A DNA stretch of 64,000 nucleotides, from assembly GCA_000708525.1 (NCBI GenBank), contig JMRP01000011.1, positions 1 to 64,000 of the forward strand, read 5' to 3'. How positions within the stretch are numbered: the stretch's first letter is position 1; each line of letters begins with the position of its first letter. The position numbers were made by a program, and so were the translations under genes. The notes under the pieces were generated by a model that did no database searches, was not told the DNA's origin, and worked only from the letters and a program-made list of their open reading frames with translations. Shown here piece after piece: positions 1-8,781 of the stretch. This DNA is from Cyanobium sp. CACIAM 14. GTDB taxonomy: Bacteria; Cyanobacteriota; Cyanobacteriia; PCC-6307; Cyanobiaceae.

Positions 1-165
1 ACGGTGATGTGCCTCTCCTGCGAGGGAGCTCTGGGTTCGCTTGGGTTCAGCGAGCGGTTCAGCGATGCAACAGTGGGATGGGGCGCATCGATGGCAATGG
101 CGGCAATGACGTTGTCTTGCTGCCGACCATCAGGCTCCCCTCGACATGGTCGCGGCATCCTGATC

Positions 166-1110
166 ATGCTGGAGCCGATCAGCTTTGTTGCCCCTCGGAT
201 CGTGGTGAACTGGCGTTGCCGTTTTCGGCCGTTCTGGAAGGCCTATGCGCTTTGGATGCGAGCCGACTGTGTGGATCTCAGCGCTGCCTTCGCTTACCAC
301 ACCCTTCAGTCTTTCTTCCCTGCGCTGCTCATCGCCCTTTCCGTGGCCTCACGCCTCCTGGGCCGCGACGTTGAGCGCTTCGACCGGTTGATCCTGCTGG
401 TGGGTCAGGTACTGCCGGCCGCGCTCCTGCCGACGTTCGAAGCCACCCTGCGCCGGTTCACCAGCCAGGGACTCGGAGCCGGTCTTCTTGGCCTGGTCTT
501 GCTTGTACTCAGCGCCAGCAACATCTACCTCACCCTTCAGCGCGGCGCCGATCGGCTCTGGTGGAACCGCCCCTTCGGGTTGGATCATCTTCGCTGGACC
601 CAGCATCTGCGTCGATTCCTGGCACTGCGTCTCAAGGCCCTGCTGCTGCTGCTCGTGGTAGGGGTGCTGATCGTGGTGGATCAGTTGGTCAGCACTGTGC
701 GCCTGATCAGCTCCAGGGGCTTTCATGAGCTTCTGCAGTCCTATCTGCCGGACTCCATCCGCTGGCTGGCTTCCCTGTCCTTCGGCCTGAATCTGGTGAT
801 GTCCCTGCTGGTCAGTTTCTGCGCCACGCTGCTGTTTCTCTGGATGCTCCCTTCACGGCGCATCCCGCTCCGTTCCCTGCTGCCGGGTGCTCTGCTGGTC
901 AGCGCCAGTCTCACCCTCTCCAACCTTCTGCTGGGCCGGAGTCTGCTGGCCCTGGGACTGCGCTTCCAGGCCTACGGGGTGGTGGGTGCCGTGTTGCTGT
1001 TCACCCTCTGGGTCTGGCTGCTGGGGGCGGTGATCTACTTCGGCCAGTGTTACAGCGTCGTGCTTGCCGGTGCTGCGGCTGGGGGGCCATCCACACCCCT
1101 GCCGCGCTGA
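166..1110 (+). CDS. YihY/BrkB-family inner membrane protein
   Basis: Predicted polytopic membrane protein of 314 residues of the YihY/BrkB (UPF0761) family, whose molecular role is unsettled. The sequence shows an amphipathic N-terminal part with the FAYHTLQSFFPALL stretch typical of the family's first membrane helix, then about five further hydrophobic segments, ending with an AVIYFGQCYSV segment. The reading frame is open further upstream, but the ATG at 166 places the start just before the family-like N-terminus; the earlier in-frame methionines give a Cys/Pro-rich extension that looks non-coding. It is followed 22 bases later by two small membrane proteins on the same strand, so it may head a short operon. 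Confidence 0.85.
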   Translation: MLEPISFVAPRIVVNWRCRFRPFWKAYALWMRADCVDLSAAFAYHTLQSFFPALLIALSVASRLLGRDVERFDRLILLVGQVLPAALLPTFEATLRRFTSQGLGAGLLGLVLLVLSASNIYLTLQRGADRLWWNRPFGLDHLRWTQHLRRFLALRLKALLLLLVVGVLIVVDQLVSTVRLISSRGFHELLQSYLPDSIRWLASLSFGLNLVMSLLVSFCATLLFLWMLPSRRIPLRSLLPGALLVSASLTLSNLLLGRSLLALGLRFQAYGVVGAVLLFTLWVWLLGAVIYFGQCYSVVLAGAAAGGPSTPLPR

Positions 1111-1132
1111 GAATCGAGGCGTCTGGGGCAGG

Positions 1133-1396
1133 ATGGAACCATCATGCCTGCACGGAGCCTTGGCCAAGCCTGCTCTCCGGATTCCGCCTCTGCCCGCCAG
1201 TCTGGCCCTGCTCTGCATGGCCACGGGAGCGGTGGTATTGATCGTTCTCACCACGCTGGCGTTGGTTCCCTTGCTGTTCGGTCTCGGACTGCTCGCTTGC
1301 TGGCTGGTGGCATCCCTGCTCCTCGGCTGGGCCGCCGTCGAAGGTCTGGCAGCCCTGGAGCGCTGGTTCGAGAACGATCCGCGTTTCCAGCGTTGA
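1133..1396 (+). CDS. Small membrane protein, unknown function
   Basis: Protein of 87 residues with two long hydrophobic stretches (about residues 25-70) and a charged C-terminus containing LERWFEN. No family is recognised. The start at 1133 removes an unlikely upstream extension that would overlap the preceding gene. Its stop TGA overlaps the ATG of the next gene by one base (TGATG at 1394-1398), which argues for translational coupling and supports it as a real gene. It probably belongs to a three-gene run with the YihY-like protein and the zinc-ribbon protein. Confidence 0.6.
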   Translation: MEPSCLHGALAKPALRIPPLPASLALLCMATGAVVLIVLTTLALVPLLFGLGLLACWLVASLLLGWAAVEGLAALERWFENDPRFQR

Positions 1397-1815
1397 TGGA
1401 TCGCCGGATCCCCTGGCTCTGGATCGGGGTGGCTGCAGCCCTGCTGCTGCTGCCCACCTCGGCAGGACGGCTGCTGCTCGATGTGATCGGCGGGCTCACC
1501 CTCACCCTGCTGCTGTTGCCGCTGCTGGCCGGGGGGGCCGCCCTCATCGGCTGGCAACTGGTCCGCCGTCGTCTGCGCACCTGCCCAAACTGTGGTTTCA
1601 CGAGCCTTGGCAGCGAGGTCTGCCCTGCCTGTGGCAGCCCTTTCGCCATCGATGCAGCGGGATCCCCCGCACCGGGCGCCCCCTCAGCGTCGTTCTGGAG
1701 TGCCGGACATCGGGCCGAAGTCGATGCCCGCGATGTGACAATCAACGTCGAGGCCGTGGATCTCGATGCGGACGGCAGCGACGCTCAGGGCCGTCAGAAT
1801 GCCGAACGCTCCTGA
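1396..1815 (+). CDS. Membrane protein with C-terminal zinc ribbon
   Basis: Protein of 139 residues. The N-terminal 50 residues hold two leucine-rich membrane helices. These are followed by a basic stretch and a short zinc-ribbon with two CPxC knuckles (CPNC and CPAC, about 14 residues apart). The tail is acidic and low in complexity. The start overlaps the previous stop by one base, implying coupled translation. It could be a membrane-anchored zinc-ribbon protein of unknown role. It converges on the leftward gene that ends at 1834. Confidence 0.65.
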   Translation: MDRRIPWLWIGVAAALLLLPTSAGRLLLDVIGGLTLTLLLLPLLAGGAALIGWQLVRRRLRTCPNCGFTSLGSEVCPACGSPFAIDAAGSPAPGAPSASFWSAGHRAEVDARDVTINVEAVDLDADGSDAQGRQNAERS

Positions 1816-1833
1816 GCCTTTGCCAACCAGGGC

Positions 1834-2262
1834 TCAGAGAGTCGCTGGAAACGTTCCGCCGTTAGCGCGCGCCAGTTCCTGCAGTCTTCGCTCGCGCAGG
1901 TGCAGGAACAGAGGTGCCCCGAAGGCGAAGGCGATCGTCACGCAGCTCAGCAGCACCCATGGCAGGCCCCGCATGCGAAGTCTGCGGCTCTCCCTGACCA
2001 TCCAGATCGTGACGGCCGTCGCCCCGACCGCCAGGTCGCTCGAGAGGGAGCGAGCTGCCGGGTTGGCATTCGCCATCTGAAAGAACAGGCCGAGATCGAA
2101 TGCGGATCCGGACGCCTGGATGAAGTCCAGGTTGGCCAGCCAGGGAAGTACGGCCCCGCACAAGGCCAGAACCAGGTAGAGCCAGGCGATCCAGCTGACA
2201 CCGCCCGGCCCGGAGGCGCTGGTCTGGGCATCGGTCCCGTTCGTAGAGGTCTTCTGGGTCAT
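1834..2262 (-). CDS. DUF2834-like membrane protein
   Basis: Protein of 142 residues with four predicted membrane helices. A short polar N-terminus precedes a WIAWLYLVLALCGAVLPW segment, and a basic linker (WMVRESRRLRMRGLPW) lies between helices 3 and 4. This arrangement resembles DUF2834 proteins, which are common in cyanobacteria and lack a known function. The ATG at 2262 overlaps the end of xseB by four bases (ATGA), so it is very probably cotranslated with the exonuclease VII genes, although no functional tie is evident. Confidence 0.7.
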   Translation of the reverse strand: MTQKTSTNGTDAQTSASGPGGVSWIAWLYLVLALCGAVLPWLANLDFIQASGSAFDLGLFFQMANANPAARSLSSDLAVGATAVTIWMVRESRRLRMRGLPWVLLSCVTIAFAFGAPLFLHLRERRLQELARANGGTFPATL

Positions 2263-2561
2263 GGGGCGTAGGGGGTCGGCTCCGACTCGTGGTGGGAGGG
2301 ATCCCATTGCATCACCTCCTGCTCCACTCGCCTCAGCACGATTTCGCAGCGATCGGCGTAGGTCTGGGCCCGGCGATAGAGGTCTGCCATGGTCTCCACG
2401 TCCAGATCCTGATCCTGCAACTGGGCGAGGCACAGTTCCAGAGCGGTCTGGGCCTCCCGAAAGCTCAGTTCATCGGCCTGCTGGGCTTCGGCACGGCTCG
2501 CGCGCTTCCGCTGCGCGGCCGAGGGCTGTGCGGCGGTGCTGGGGTCAGAGGACTTGGCCAT
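2259..2561 (-). CDS. xseB: Exodeoxyribonuclease VII small subunit
   Basis: XseB is the small subunit that assembles on XseA to give exonuclease VII, which degrades single-stranded DNA from both ends. The protein has 100 residues. The core from about residue 33 (LSFREAQTALELCLAQLQ, then DLDVETMADLYRRAQ) matches the helical hairpin expected for the family, preceded by a Lys/Ala-rich tail. It lies 111 bases downstream of xseA on the same strand and overlaps the next gene by four bases. Confidence 0.9.
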   Translation of the reverse strand: MAKSSDPSTAAQPSAAQRKRASRAEAQQADELSFREAQTALELCLAQLQDQDLDVETMADLYRRAQTYADRCEIVLRRVEQEVMQWDPSHHESEPTPYAP

Positions 2562-2672
2562 CGAGGGCGGTGGAGGCGGAGGGGGTTCCTGGGACGGTCC
2601 GGCGAAAGTAGCTGGGTTGCACTGGAACCAGGCTGGTGATCGGGTGGCTGGATCCGGAGGATCGGTGGTGGC

Positions 2673-3931
2673 TCAGGGAGGTGCGCCCGGTCGCTCGAGG
2701 CCACTGAGATCGCCGCCGCTGCCGGGGGAGCCACCCGGCTGGAGCGGATCCGGCTCGCCCCTCTGCACGTTCCGCACCTCCAGCGTCAACCGCCCGTCGG
2801 CCAGTTCGGCGCTGAGCCGATCGCCCGGCCGGATCCGGTCCACTGAACGCAGCAGTCGGCCCTGCCCGTCCGTGAGCAGGCTAAACCCCCGGGCCAGGAG
2901 GTGCTGGGGGGAGAGGGCCTGAAGCAACTGGCGTCGCTGGCCCAGCCACTGCAGCCGCTGGGCCAGGAGCCTGGCCGGGTGAAGCATCGCCAGCTGCTCC
3001 CGTCGTGCCGCCAGTCGATGCCGGGCGGCGCCGATCCGCAGGGTCGCCGTGCGCAGCAGATGGGCCCTTTCCTGCTCGAGGGATCGCATGGCCTCCCGGC
3101 GTTCCGGAAGCACGGCCACCACGGCGGCGGTGGGAGTGGCCGCTCTGTAGTCCGCCACCAGATCGGCGATGGTGACGTCGTCTTCATGGCCGATGCCGCA
3201 GATCACCGGCACGGGAGCCGCTGCCAGCGTGCGCGCCAGCTGCTCGCCGTCGAAGACGGCCAGATCCTCCCGGCTCCCCCCGCCCTGGCCAGCACAAGTG
3301 CTTCGAGGCCGAACGTGCAGGCCTTCCGTCCGAGGCGCTCGACGGTCTCGATGATCTGGGCTTCCACGTTCCCCTGTACTGGGATCGGCACGACCAGCAG
3401 GGCTGTGGCGGGCCAGCGCTCCCTCGCCGTGCGCAGCATGTCGGCCAGGGCTGCGCTCGGCACACTCGTGAGCAGGGCGATGCGGCCTGGCCACCGGGGC
3501 AGCGGCCGCTTGCGTTCAGGGGCGAACAGTCCTTCAGGCTCCAACCGGCTGCGGACCCGCTCGAACTGACGCAGGACGGTGGTCAGGCTGGGACGGACAT
3601 CCAGCACCTGCACCGTGAGGCTGGCCCGGGCCGCCCAGAAGTTGAGCTTGCCGACCACCACCACACCGTCCCCTTCCTGGGGGACGAAGCTGAGCTTCTG
3701 CAGCTGGGAGGCCCAGATCACGGCCTGGATGCTCGCCTCACCGTCGGTAAGGGTCAGCCAGAGGTGGCCCTTCTTCTGCTGAGGGCGTCCCACGGCCGCC
3801 TCCAGGAGGAAACGTGGGGCGAATCCGCGTTCCAGGAGTGAGCCGATGGCCTGGTTGAGCTCGGCGACCGTGAAGCGGGGGAGTCCGTCCGGCTGGCGGT
3901 GGGAGCCGGTGCTGCAGGGAGCCGTGAGCAT
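2673..3931 (-). pseudogene. xseA: Exodeoxyribonuclease VII large subunit, frameshifted
   Basis: Catalytic large subunit of exonuclease VII. The N-terminal OB-fold (FTVAELNQAIGSLLE... QAVIWASQL) and the start of the catalytic domain (RIALLTSVPSAALADML) read in one frame from 3931 to about 3285. The rest (GGSREDLAVFDGEQLARTL, GIGHEDDVTIADLVADYRA and the helical C-terminus) continues in another frame to 2673. The switch falls at the C-run 3276-3285 of the plus strand. Restoring one base would give the expected LARGGGSRED junction and a protein of about 419 residues. It may be a sequencing error in a homopolymer or a real mutation; apart from this break both halves look intact. Confidence 0.85.
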
Positions 3932-3934
3932 GGG

Positions 3935-4141
3935 TCAGCGCTGCAGCTTGCGATAGCACAGCCACCAGTACAGGCTCAGCAACCCTGCCACAAGGGCGAT
4001 GGCGCGCCCCAGCGGATGATCGGCGCGGATCAAGCCCGCGCCCGTGACCACGAGCGCGCTGCTCAGGAGCCTGGAGCCGTCGCGGCGGTTGCCGACGAAG
4101 AACCGGGGGCTGACGGCTGGACCGCTTCCGGGTGGGGCCAT
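3935..4141 (-). CDS. Small two-helix membrane protein
   Basis: Protein of 68 residues with two predicted membrane segments, one about residues 24-40 and the other at residues 46-60 ending YWWLCYRKLQR. It lies three bases upstream of xseA on the same strand, so it is probably cotranscribed with it. ATG at 4141 is preferred over the TTG one codon earlier. No family recognised. Confidence 0.55.
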   Translation of the reverse strand: MAPPGSGPAVSPRFFVGNRRDGSRLLSSALVVTGAGLIRADHPLGRAIALVAGLLSLYWWLCYRKLQR

Positions 4142-4192
4142 CAAGGGAAACGGCCTGGAACGAGCGTCAACCTAGGACCGTGGCAGGGCCCG

Positions 4193-4220
4193 AAAAAAAG
4201 CCGCCGGAATCTCCGGCGGC
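4193..4220 (-). terminator. Rho-independent terminator of the HLI gene
   Basis: A perfect nine-base inverted repeat (GCCGCCGGA / TCCGGCGGC, three-base loop, 4200-4220) is followed on the minus strand by seven T residues. It lies about 50 bases past the stop of the high-light-inducible gene. Confidence 0.85.
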
Positions 4221-4268
4221 TCCTGGGACACCTGGGATTCGGGTACCGAGTGGGGCGATCGGAGGGGC

Positions 4269-4415
4269 TCAGCCGAGACCGATCTGGGCCAGAATCCCCT
4301 GGCCAGTGAGGATTTCGGTCGCCAGACCGATCACGAAGCCCAGCATGGCGAGGCGGCCATTCCAGGTTTCAGCGAAGTTGACGAAGCCGAAGCGGGGCTG
4401 GGAGGCGTCAGACAT
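4269..4415 (-). CDS. hli: High light-inducible protein (one-helix chlorophyll-binding)
   Basis: Single-helix member of the LHC/ELIP superfamily. HLI proteins bind chlorophyll and carotenoid in thylakoid membranes and protect photosystem II assembly and chlorophyll turnover under stress. The 48-residue protein has the signature ExxNGRxAMxGF (Glu16, Asn19 and Arg21 as chlorophyll ligands), followed by one membrane helix and the tail LTGQGILAQIGLG typical of short cyanobacterial HLIs. The ATG at 4415 fits the usual length. The gene is monocistronic, with a strong terminator downstream. It is one of the clearest signs that the host is a cyanobacterium. Confidence 0.95.
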   Translation of the reverse strand: MSDASQPRFGFVNFAETWNGRLAMLGFVIGLATEILTGQGILAQIGLG

Positions 4416-4437
4416 GGGAAAAACCTCGGGAGCCTTC

Positions 4438-4443
4438 AGTGTA
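4438..4443 (-). promoter_or_regulatory. Possible -10 element of the HLI gene
   Basis: TACACT on the minus strand, 23 bases upstream of the HLI start codon, resembles a sigma-70 -10 box. No convincing -35 box lies 17 bases further upstream (GTCAAG), so it is only a suggestion. Confidence 0.3.
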
Positions 4444-4523
4444 ACGAAACATGGCGCGAGCTTGACGATGGAGGGAGGGGCGTCTGCAGGTTCGGGTGTC
4501 GCGGTTGACAGCCGGCTCCGTCG

Positions 4524-5405
4524 ATGATCGGGCCTGTGCCCTTGGCTCGGGTCTCCGGCTGTCGGTCGGTGTGGGGGCCAGGTCCGGCGGACCGTCTCCG
4601 CTCCCCCCGCGCCCGCTTCGAGCGGCACCTCTCCGCGTCTCTGCCCAGCGACCCCGATCTTGTCCTCGTGACCGATCTCGACGGAACCCTGCTGGAAGGA
4701 ACCGATTCGACACGCCGCCGGGTCTATGGCTGGCTGGCGGCTGAGCGTCGCAGGGTCCTGCATGTCTTCTGCACGGGACGTGACCTGGGTTCCGTCGGCC
4801 GGCTTCTGGCCCGGGAGGCGGCCCTGGGGCTCCAGGCCCCCCATCTGGTGATCGGCGATGTGGGTTGCACCGTGGCCTGCGGGGTCACTCTGACCCCACT
4901 GCCACTGGCGGTTGCGCCGATCGAGGCCCTCTGGCATGGGCGGGCGGAGCGGGTGCTGCCCTTGCTGAAACTGATTCCGGGCCTCTCGCCGCAGCCCCTC
5001 AGCACCGAGCGGCGCCTCGCCTACGGCATCGATCCCCACAGGCTCGACACCCGCCGACTGGCGGCGGTCGAGGCCCATGGCGTGGATTGCCTCGTCTCGG
5101 GCGACAAGTACCTCGACGTGCTCCCGGCCGGGGTCAACAAGGGCAGCAGCCTGCTGGATCTGCTGGCGTGGCTGGAACTGGACCGCCGCCTGGTGGTCAC
5201 GGCGGGGGACTCCCTCAACGACCTGGCGATGTTCGAGACAGGCCTGCAGAGCGTGATGGTCGGCAATGCCGAAGCGGCCCTGGCGCGGGCCCTGCCGGGT
5301 CTGGCCCGCACCTACCGCGCCGATGCCCACGGTTGCGACGGCATCCTGGAGGGATTGCGCCACTTCGGCTTCGGTCATCTGTTCGATCCCTGGCCTGAGC
5401 CCTGA
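4524..5405 (+). CDS. HAD-IIB sugar-phosphate phosphatase, sucrose-phosphatase-like
   Basis: HAD hydrolase of subclass IIB, the group containing sucrose-phosphate and mannosyl/glucosyl-glycerate phosphatases that finish compatible-solute synthesis. Motif I is DLDGTL, motif II CTGRD, motif III lysine lies in NKGSS and motif IV is GDSLND. The cap domain lies between motifs II and III. The catalytic fold begins near residue 46 (DLVLVTDLDGT), so the first 40 residues, which are Arg/Pro rich, may be non-coding and the true start may be a later non-ATG codon. The substrate cannot be read from sequence; no glycosyltransferase partner is adjacent. Confidence 0.75.
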   Translation: MIGPVPLARVSGCRSVWGPGPADRLRSPRARFERHLSASLPSDPDLVLVTDLDGTLLEGTDSTRRRVYGWLAAERRRVLHVFCTGRDLGSVGRLLAREAALGLQAPHLVIGDVGCTVACGVTLTPLPLAVAPIEALWHGRAERVLPLLKLIPGLSPQPLSTERRLAYGIDPHRLDTRRLAAVEAHGVDCLVSGDKYLDVLPAGVNKGSSLLDLLAWLELDRRLVVTAGDSLNDLAMFETGLQSVMVGNAEAALARALPGLARTYRADAHGCDGILEGLRHFGFGHLFDPWPEP

Positions 5406-5414
5406 GCACCGGGA

Positions 5415-8006
5415 TCATCGAGCGCCAGCGGCATCCCCGCGCGCCCCGCGAGCCAGGGCGGCCTTGGTGCGGGCCGTGGCAATGCCCTGGCGAGGATCCT
5501 CCGGCCAGGGGTGGCGTGGATAGCGGCCGCGCAGTGCCCTGCGCACCTCGCCGTAGCCATGGTTCCAGAAGCCCGCCAGATCGCTGGTGACCGCGGCGGG
5601 GCGTCCCGCCGGGGACAGCAGCTCCACCCGTACGGCCAGGCGCCCGTCCAGCACCGTCGGCCCGTCCAGGCAACCGAACATCTCCTGCAGCTTCACCGAG
5701 AGCACCGGTGTGCCGCTGCTGTAGTCCAGCGGCACACGCCGGCCCGACGGCACCGGCTGAGTGAGGGGCAACAGGCGATCGAGCTCGCCGCGCAGGGACC
5801 AGTCCAGATCGCCCCAGAGCGGTTCCGTCAGGTCGAGCTGCTGGAGATCCTGCAGGCTCCTCAGCCCGGCCAGGTGGGATGCCAGCCAGCGGGCCGGATC
5901 CCGCCGGAGCCGTTCCGGCGAGCGGTCGGGCCAGGGCGCCCCCAGGTGCCTGTGGGCCAGCATCAGCCGCTGCTGCAGCTGACGGCTGGCGGACGTCCAG
6001 GCCAGCACCTCCACGCCTAGCCGTTCCAGACCCTCCAGCAAGGCTCGCTCCACCGCTTCGCCGCTGGCCTCGGTCCAGGGGCGGCGCTCGAGCACCAGGG
6101 CGCCGGCCCGCCGCAGCCGTTCGCAGCGCACCCGCTGGTCGGTGCCATCCCAGCGGGCTTCCCTGCACTCCTCCAGCTCGTCGGCCACCAGCTCCTCCAG
6201 GCCCCGCCGGGACAGGGCCACCGCCAGCCGCACCCGCGCCTCCTGTCCCTGGCCATCGACGCTGGCGATCGCCAGGGCCTCGGCAGCGGCCAGGGGATCC
6301 GCGGGGGGAAGCATGGCGCCCCGGCCGCTGCGCATCAGGAAGCGACCATCCCCCCGGCCCCGGCCCAGGGCGAGCCGCTCCGGATAGGCCCAACAGAGCA
6401 GCTGGGCCACCCGGAAGTCGTCGCCTCCGCCGTCGTGGGGGTCGGTGGCCTGGCCCGTCCTTCCGGCGGCGGTTGCCGGCCGGGGCGCCTCTGCCTCTCC
6501 CAGCTGACGCATCAGCTGGATCTGCAGGCGCTTCCAGGGGCCCCGATCGCCCTGCCGAGCCTCTGTGCCTGTGCCATGGCGGCCATCCCGCAGCCAGTCG
6601 AGGCGCCGCATCAGGTCGGTGCCCGCCTCCCGGCGATCGAGGGGATCGCGCTCGCTGAGCAGGACGGCGACGGCACAGCCCAGCTTCTGCCAGCCGTGCT
6701 CCCGGGCGCGCAGCAGCATGTGCGCGAGACGGGGGTGGAGCCCCAGCCGGGCCATGGCCCGGCCGTGGTCGCTGAGGTGGCCACCGCCGTTGATGGCCCC
6801 CAGCTGCTGGAGCAGGGAACGGGCCTCCGCGAGGGAACGGCGGGAGGGGGCCTGGAGCCAGGGCAGATCCTCGCCCCAGCCACTGCCCCACTGCGCCAGC
6901 TGCAGGGCGATCGGCAGGGGATCCACCACCAGCAGTTCCGGGGGATCGAAGGCCGGGCGCCGCTGCTGCTCGGCCGGGGACCAGAGGCGCAGGCAATGGC
7001 CAGGTCCCAGCCGGCCCGCCCGGCCGCGCCGCTGCTCGGCGCTGGCCTGGCTGGAGGGCTGGGTGATGAGCCCATCCATGCCCGTGGACGGATCGAAGCG
7101 GCTGAGGCGACTGAGACCGCTGTCGATGACCAGGCGCACCCCCTCGATGGTGAGGGAGCTCTCCGCCACCGCGGTGGCCAGCACCACCTTGCCAGCGGGT
7201 TTCCGGGCCGGCGTGATGGCGAGACTCTGGGCCTTCAGGGGCAGCTGGCCGTGGAGGAGCGCGCATTCCGGCTCCTCTCCCCAGGGGCTGGCCTGAATGA
7301 CCCGTCGTGCGGCCTCCAGCTCCGCCAGGCCCGGCAGGAACACCAGCACGCTGCCCCGGGGGGCCGGCTGGGGCAGCCACTGGGCTTCGAGAGCCCGAAG
7401 CACCTGGTGCTCCAGCCGTTCGTCCGGCCGCGGAGGCTGGTAGTCGAGCGTGACCGGATGGGCACGGCCCTCGCAATGGATCACCTCGGCTCCATCCAGA
7501 TCCCCTGCCAGGGGTTCCAGATCGAGGGTGGCCGACATCACCAGCAGACGCAGCTCGGGATGCAGCAGGCTGCGCGCCTGACGGACCATGGCCAGGGCCA
7601 GATCCGCTTCGGCCTGGCGCTCATGGAATTCGTCGAAGATCACGCAGACCACCCCTTCCAGGGCGGGATCGGCCTGAAGACGGCGCAGGAACAGGCCGCT
7701 GGTGAGCACCTCCAGCCGGGTGGCCGCGGAGGTGCGCGATTCCAGGCGCACGCGGTAGCCCACCCTCCCGCCGACAGGTTCCTTCAGGTTGGCGGCCAGG
7801 CGCTGGGCGGCGGTGCGGGCCGCGAGGCGCCTGGGCTCCAGCATCAGGATGGTTCCTTCCGCTTCGAAGCGCTCCAGCAGCGCCAGGGGAACACGGGTCG
7901 TCTTGCCGGCGCCGGGCTCTGCCTGCAGCAGCAGGGTCGCACCCCCCGGGGCGAGGGCCGCGGTGATGGCCGGCAGGCGGCCTTCGATCGGCAGGGGGGA
8001 GCTCAG
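5415..8006 (-). CDS. hrpB: ATP-dependent helicase HrpB, probable CTG start
   Basis: DEAH-type RNA helicase of the HrpB family, 863 residues if read from the CTG at 8006. Walker A is EPGAGKTT (Lys35), motif II is DEFH followed by ER, and motif VI has QRRGRAGR. The family C-terminal HrpB domain ends with a tryptophan-rich WNHGYGEVRRALRGRYP stretch. The first ATG in this frame lies at 7844, inside the helicase core and after Walker A, so it cannot be the true start. No ATG, GTG or TTG exists in frame between Walker A and the upstream gene. The CTG at 8006 overlaps the upstream stop as CTGA, like the usual ATGA coupling overlap. The cellular role of HrpB in bacteria is not well defined. Confidence 0.85.
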   Translation of the reverse strand: MSSPLPIEGRLPAITAALAPGGATLLLQAEPGAGKTTRVPLALLERFEAEGTILMLEPRRLAARTAAQRLAANLKEPVGGRVGYRVRLESRTSAATRLEVLTSGLFLRRLQADPALEGVVCVIFDEFHERQAEADLALAMVRQARSLLHPELRLLVMSATLDLEPLAGDLDGAEVIHCEGRAHPVTLDYQPPRPDERLEHQVLRALEAQWLPQPAPRGSVLVFLPGLAELEAARRVIQASPWGEEPECALLHGQLPLKAQSLAITPARKPAGKVVLATAVAESSLTIEGVRLVIDSGLSRLSRFDPSTGMDGLITQPSSQASAEQRRGRAGRLGPGHCLRLWSPAEQQRRPAFDPPELLVVDPLPIALQLAQWGSGWGEDLPWLQAPSRRSLAEARSLLQQLGAINGGGHLSDHGRAMARLGLHPRLAHMLLRAREHGWQKLGCAVAVLLSERDPLDRREAGTDLMRRLDWLRDGRHGTGTEARQGDRGPWKRLQIQLMRQLGEAEAPRPATAAGRTGQATDPHDGGGDDFRVAQLLCWAYPERLALGRGRGDGRFLMRSGRGAMLPPADPLAAAEALAIASVDGQGQEARVRLAVALSRRGLEELVADELEECREARWDGTDQRVRCERLRRAGALVLERRPWTEASGEAVERALLEGLERLGVEVLAWTSASRQLQQRLMLAHRHLGAPWPDRSPERLRRDPARWLASHLAGLRSLQDLQQLDLTEPLWGDLDWSLRGELDRLLPLTQPVPSGRRVPLDYSSGTPVLSVKLQEMFGCLDGPTVLDGRLAVRVELLSPAGRPAAVTSDLAGFWNHGYGEVRRALRGRYPRHPWPEDPRQGIATARTKAALARGARGDAAGAR

Positions 8007-8389
8007 CGCACGTGACGGAGGCCATCCACCGGGTGATAGGCCTCCCCGGTCGTTTCCTCGTAGACGATCGCCGGCAGACCCGTTTCGAACATGGTCTGGA
8101 GGGCTTCCTTCAGGTAAGGGTTCCAGCCTCCGGTGCTGACCTTGCCGTGTCGCACGGTCCAGTCCCAGGTGCCCTGCAGGTCGCGGGGGATACGTCCCTC
8201 CCGATCCCTGCGGGCCACCAGATCCTGGGATTCGACGATGCCCACCAGGATCGGATCCTTACCGTAGGAGGGGGTCAGGCTGAGTTCGAGCCGGACGGGG
8301 TCGTCCTTCACCATCCTCAGACGAAAACGGGGGGGCAACTTCAGGCCACCGAGCACGGCCGCCACGATTCGCGTCCTCTGATCCACCAT
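8003..8389 (-). CDS. Conserved hypothetical protein upstream of hrpB
   Basis: Soluble protein of 128 residues, no recognised domain. It looks compact and well structured: a basic beta-rich N-terminal half (FRLRMVKDDPVRLELSLT) and a C-terminal half with LQGTWDWTVRHGKVSTGGW. The final TGA overlaps the inferred CTG start of hrpB by three of four bases, indicating translational coupling. ATG at 8389 is the natural start. Confidence 0.7.
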   Translation of the reverse strand: MVDQRTRIVAAVLGGLKLPPRFRLRMVKDDPVRLELSLTPSYGKDPILVGIVESQDLVARRDREGRIPRDLQGTWDWTVRHGKVSTGGWNPYLKEALQTMFETGLPAIVYEETTGEAYHPVDGLRHVR

Positions 8390-8450
8390 CGATCTCCGCC
8401 GGTAAGCGCGTTCACTTGAGGGAGCCTATTCAGCGGCCGGCCGGCTCGCC

Positions 8451-8741
8451 TCAGTTCGGATCGCTCGGGAAGGCGGGTTGCTCGTTGTCGCCGCTGAAAC
8501 GGACCGTGAGCAGGTCTTCCTTGGTCAGCTGACCGTCGGCGTCCAGCAGTTCCGGATGGATGGTGAGTCGCCCGGTGCGATCGCCGGCACGGCCGCCGAC
8601 CTCGGGCAGCGACTCGCCTCCATCGCCCGATCGTGGGAACGCTCGGAACCCCTGCCCCATCACCCGGAACGCCTGCCAGAGGAGGAAGACGAAGCAGGCC
8701 CCGTAGACGACGGGAAAGATCTGGGAGAGGAAGGAGGTCAT
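8451..8741 (-). CDS. DUF2973 family membrane protein
   Basis: Protein of 96 residues with one N-terminal membrane helix (about residues 5-25, IFPVVYGACFVFLLWQAFRVM) and a soluble tail ending in DADGQLTKEDLLTVRFSGD. Together these match DUF2973, a small family confined to cyanobacteria with no known function. The ATG at 8741 gives the expected short N-terminus; the longer frame upstream is Arg/Pro-rich and unlikely. Confidence 0.7.
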   Translation of the reverse strand: MTSFLSQIFPVVYGACFVFLLWQAFRVMGQGFRAFPRSGDGGESLPEVGGRAGDRTGRLTIHPELLDADGQLTKEDLLTVRFSGDNEQPAFPSDPN

Positions 8742-8781
8742 GGTGCCAGGGGGATGGCGCGTTTGGCGACATCCACTCCCA

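Noticed and set aside
5215-7476. Minus-strand frame of 753 codons
   Set aside because: Alternative frame of hrpB, Pro/Gly/Arg-rich; hrpB motifs are all in the other frame.
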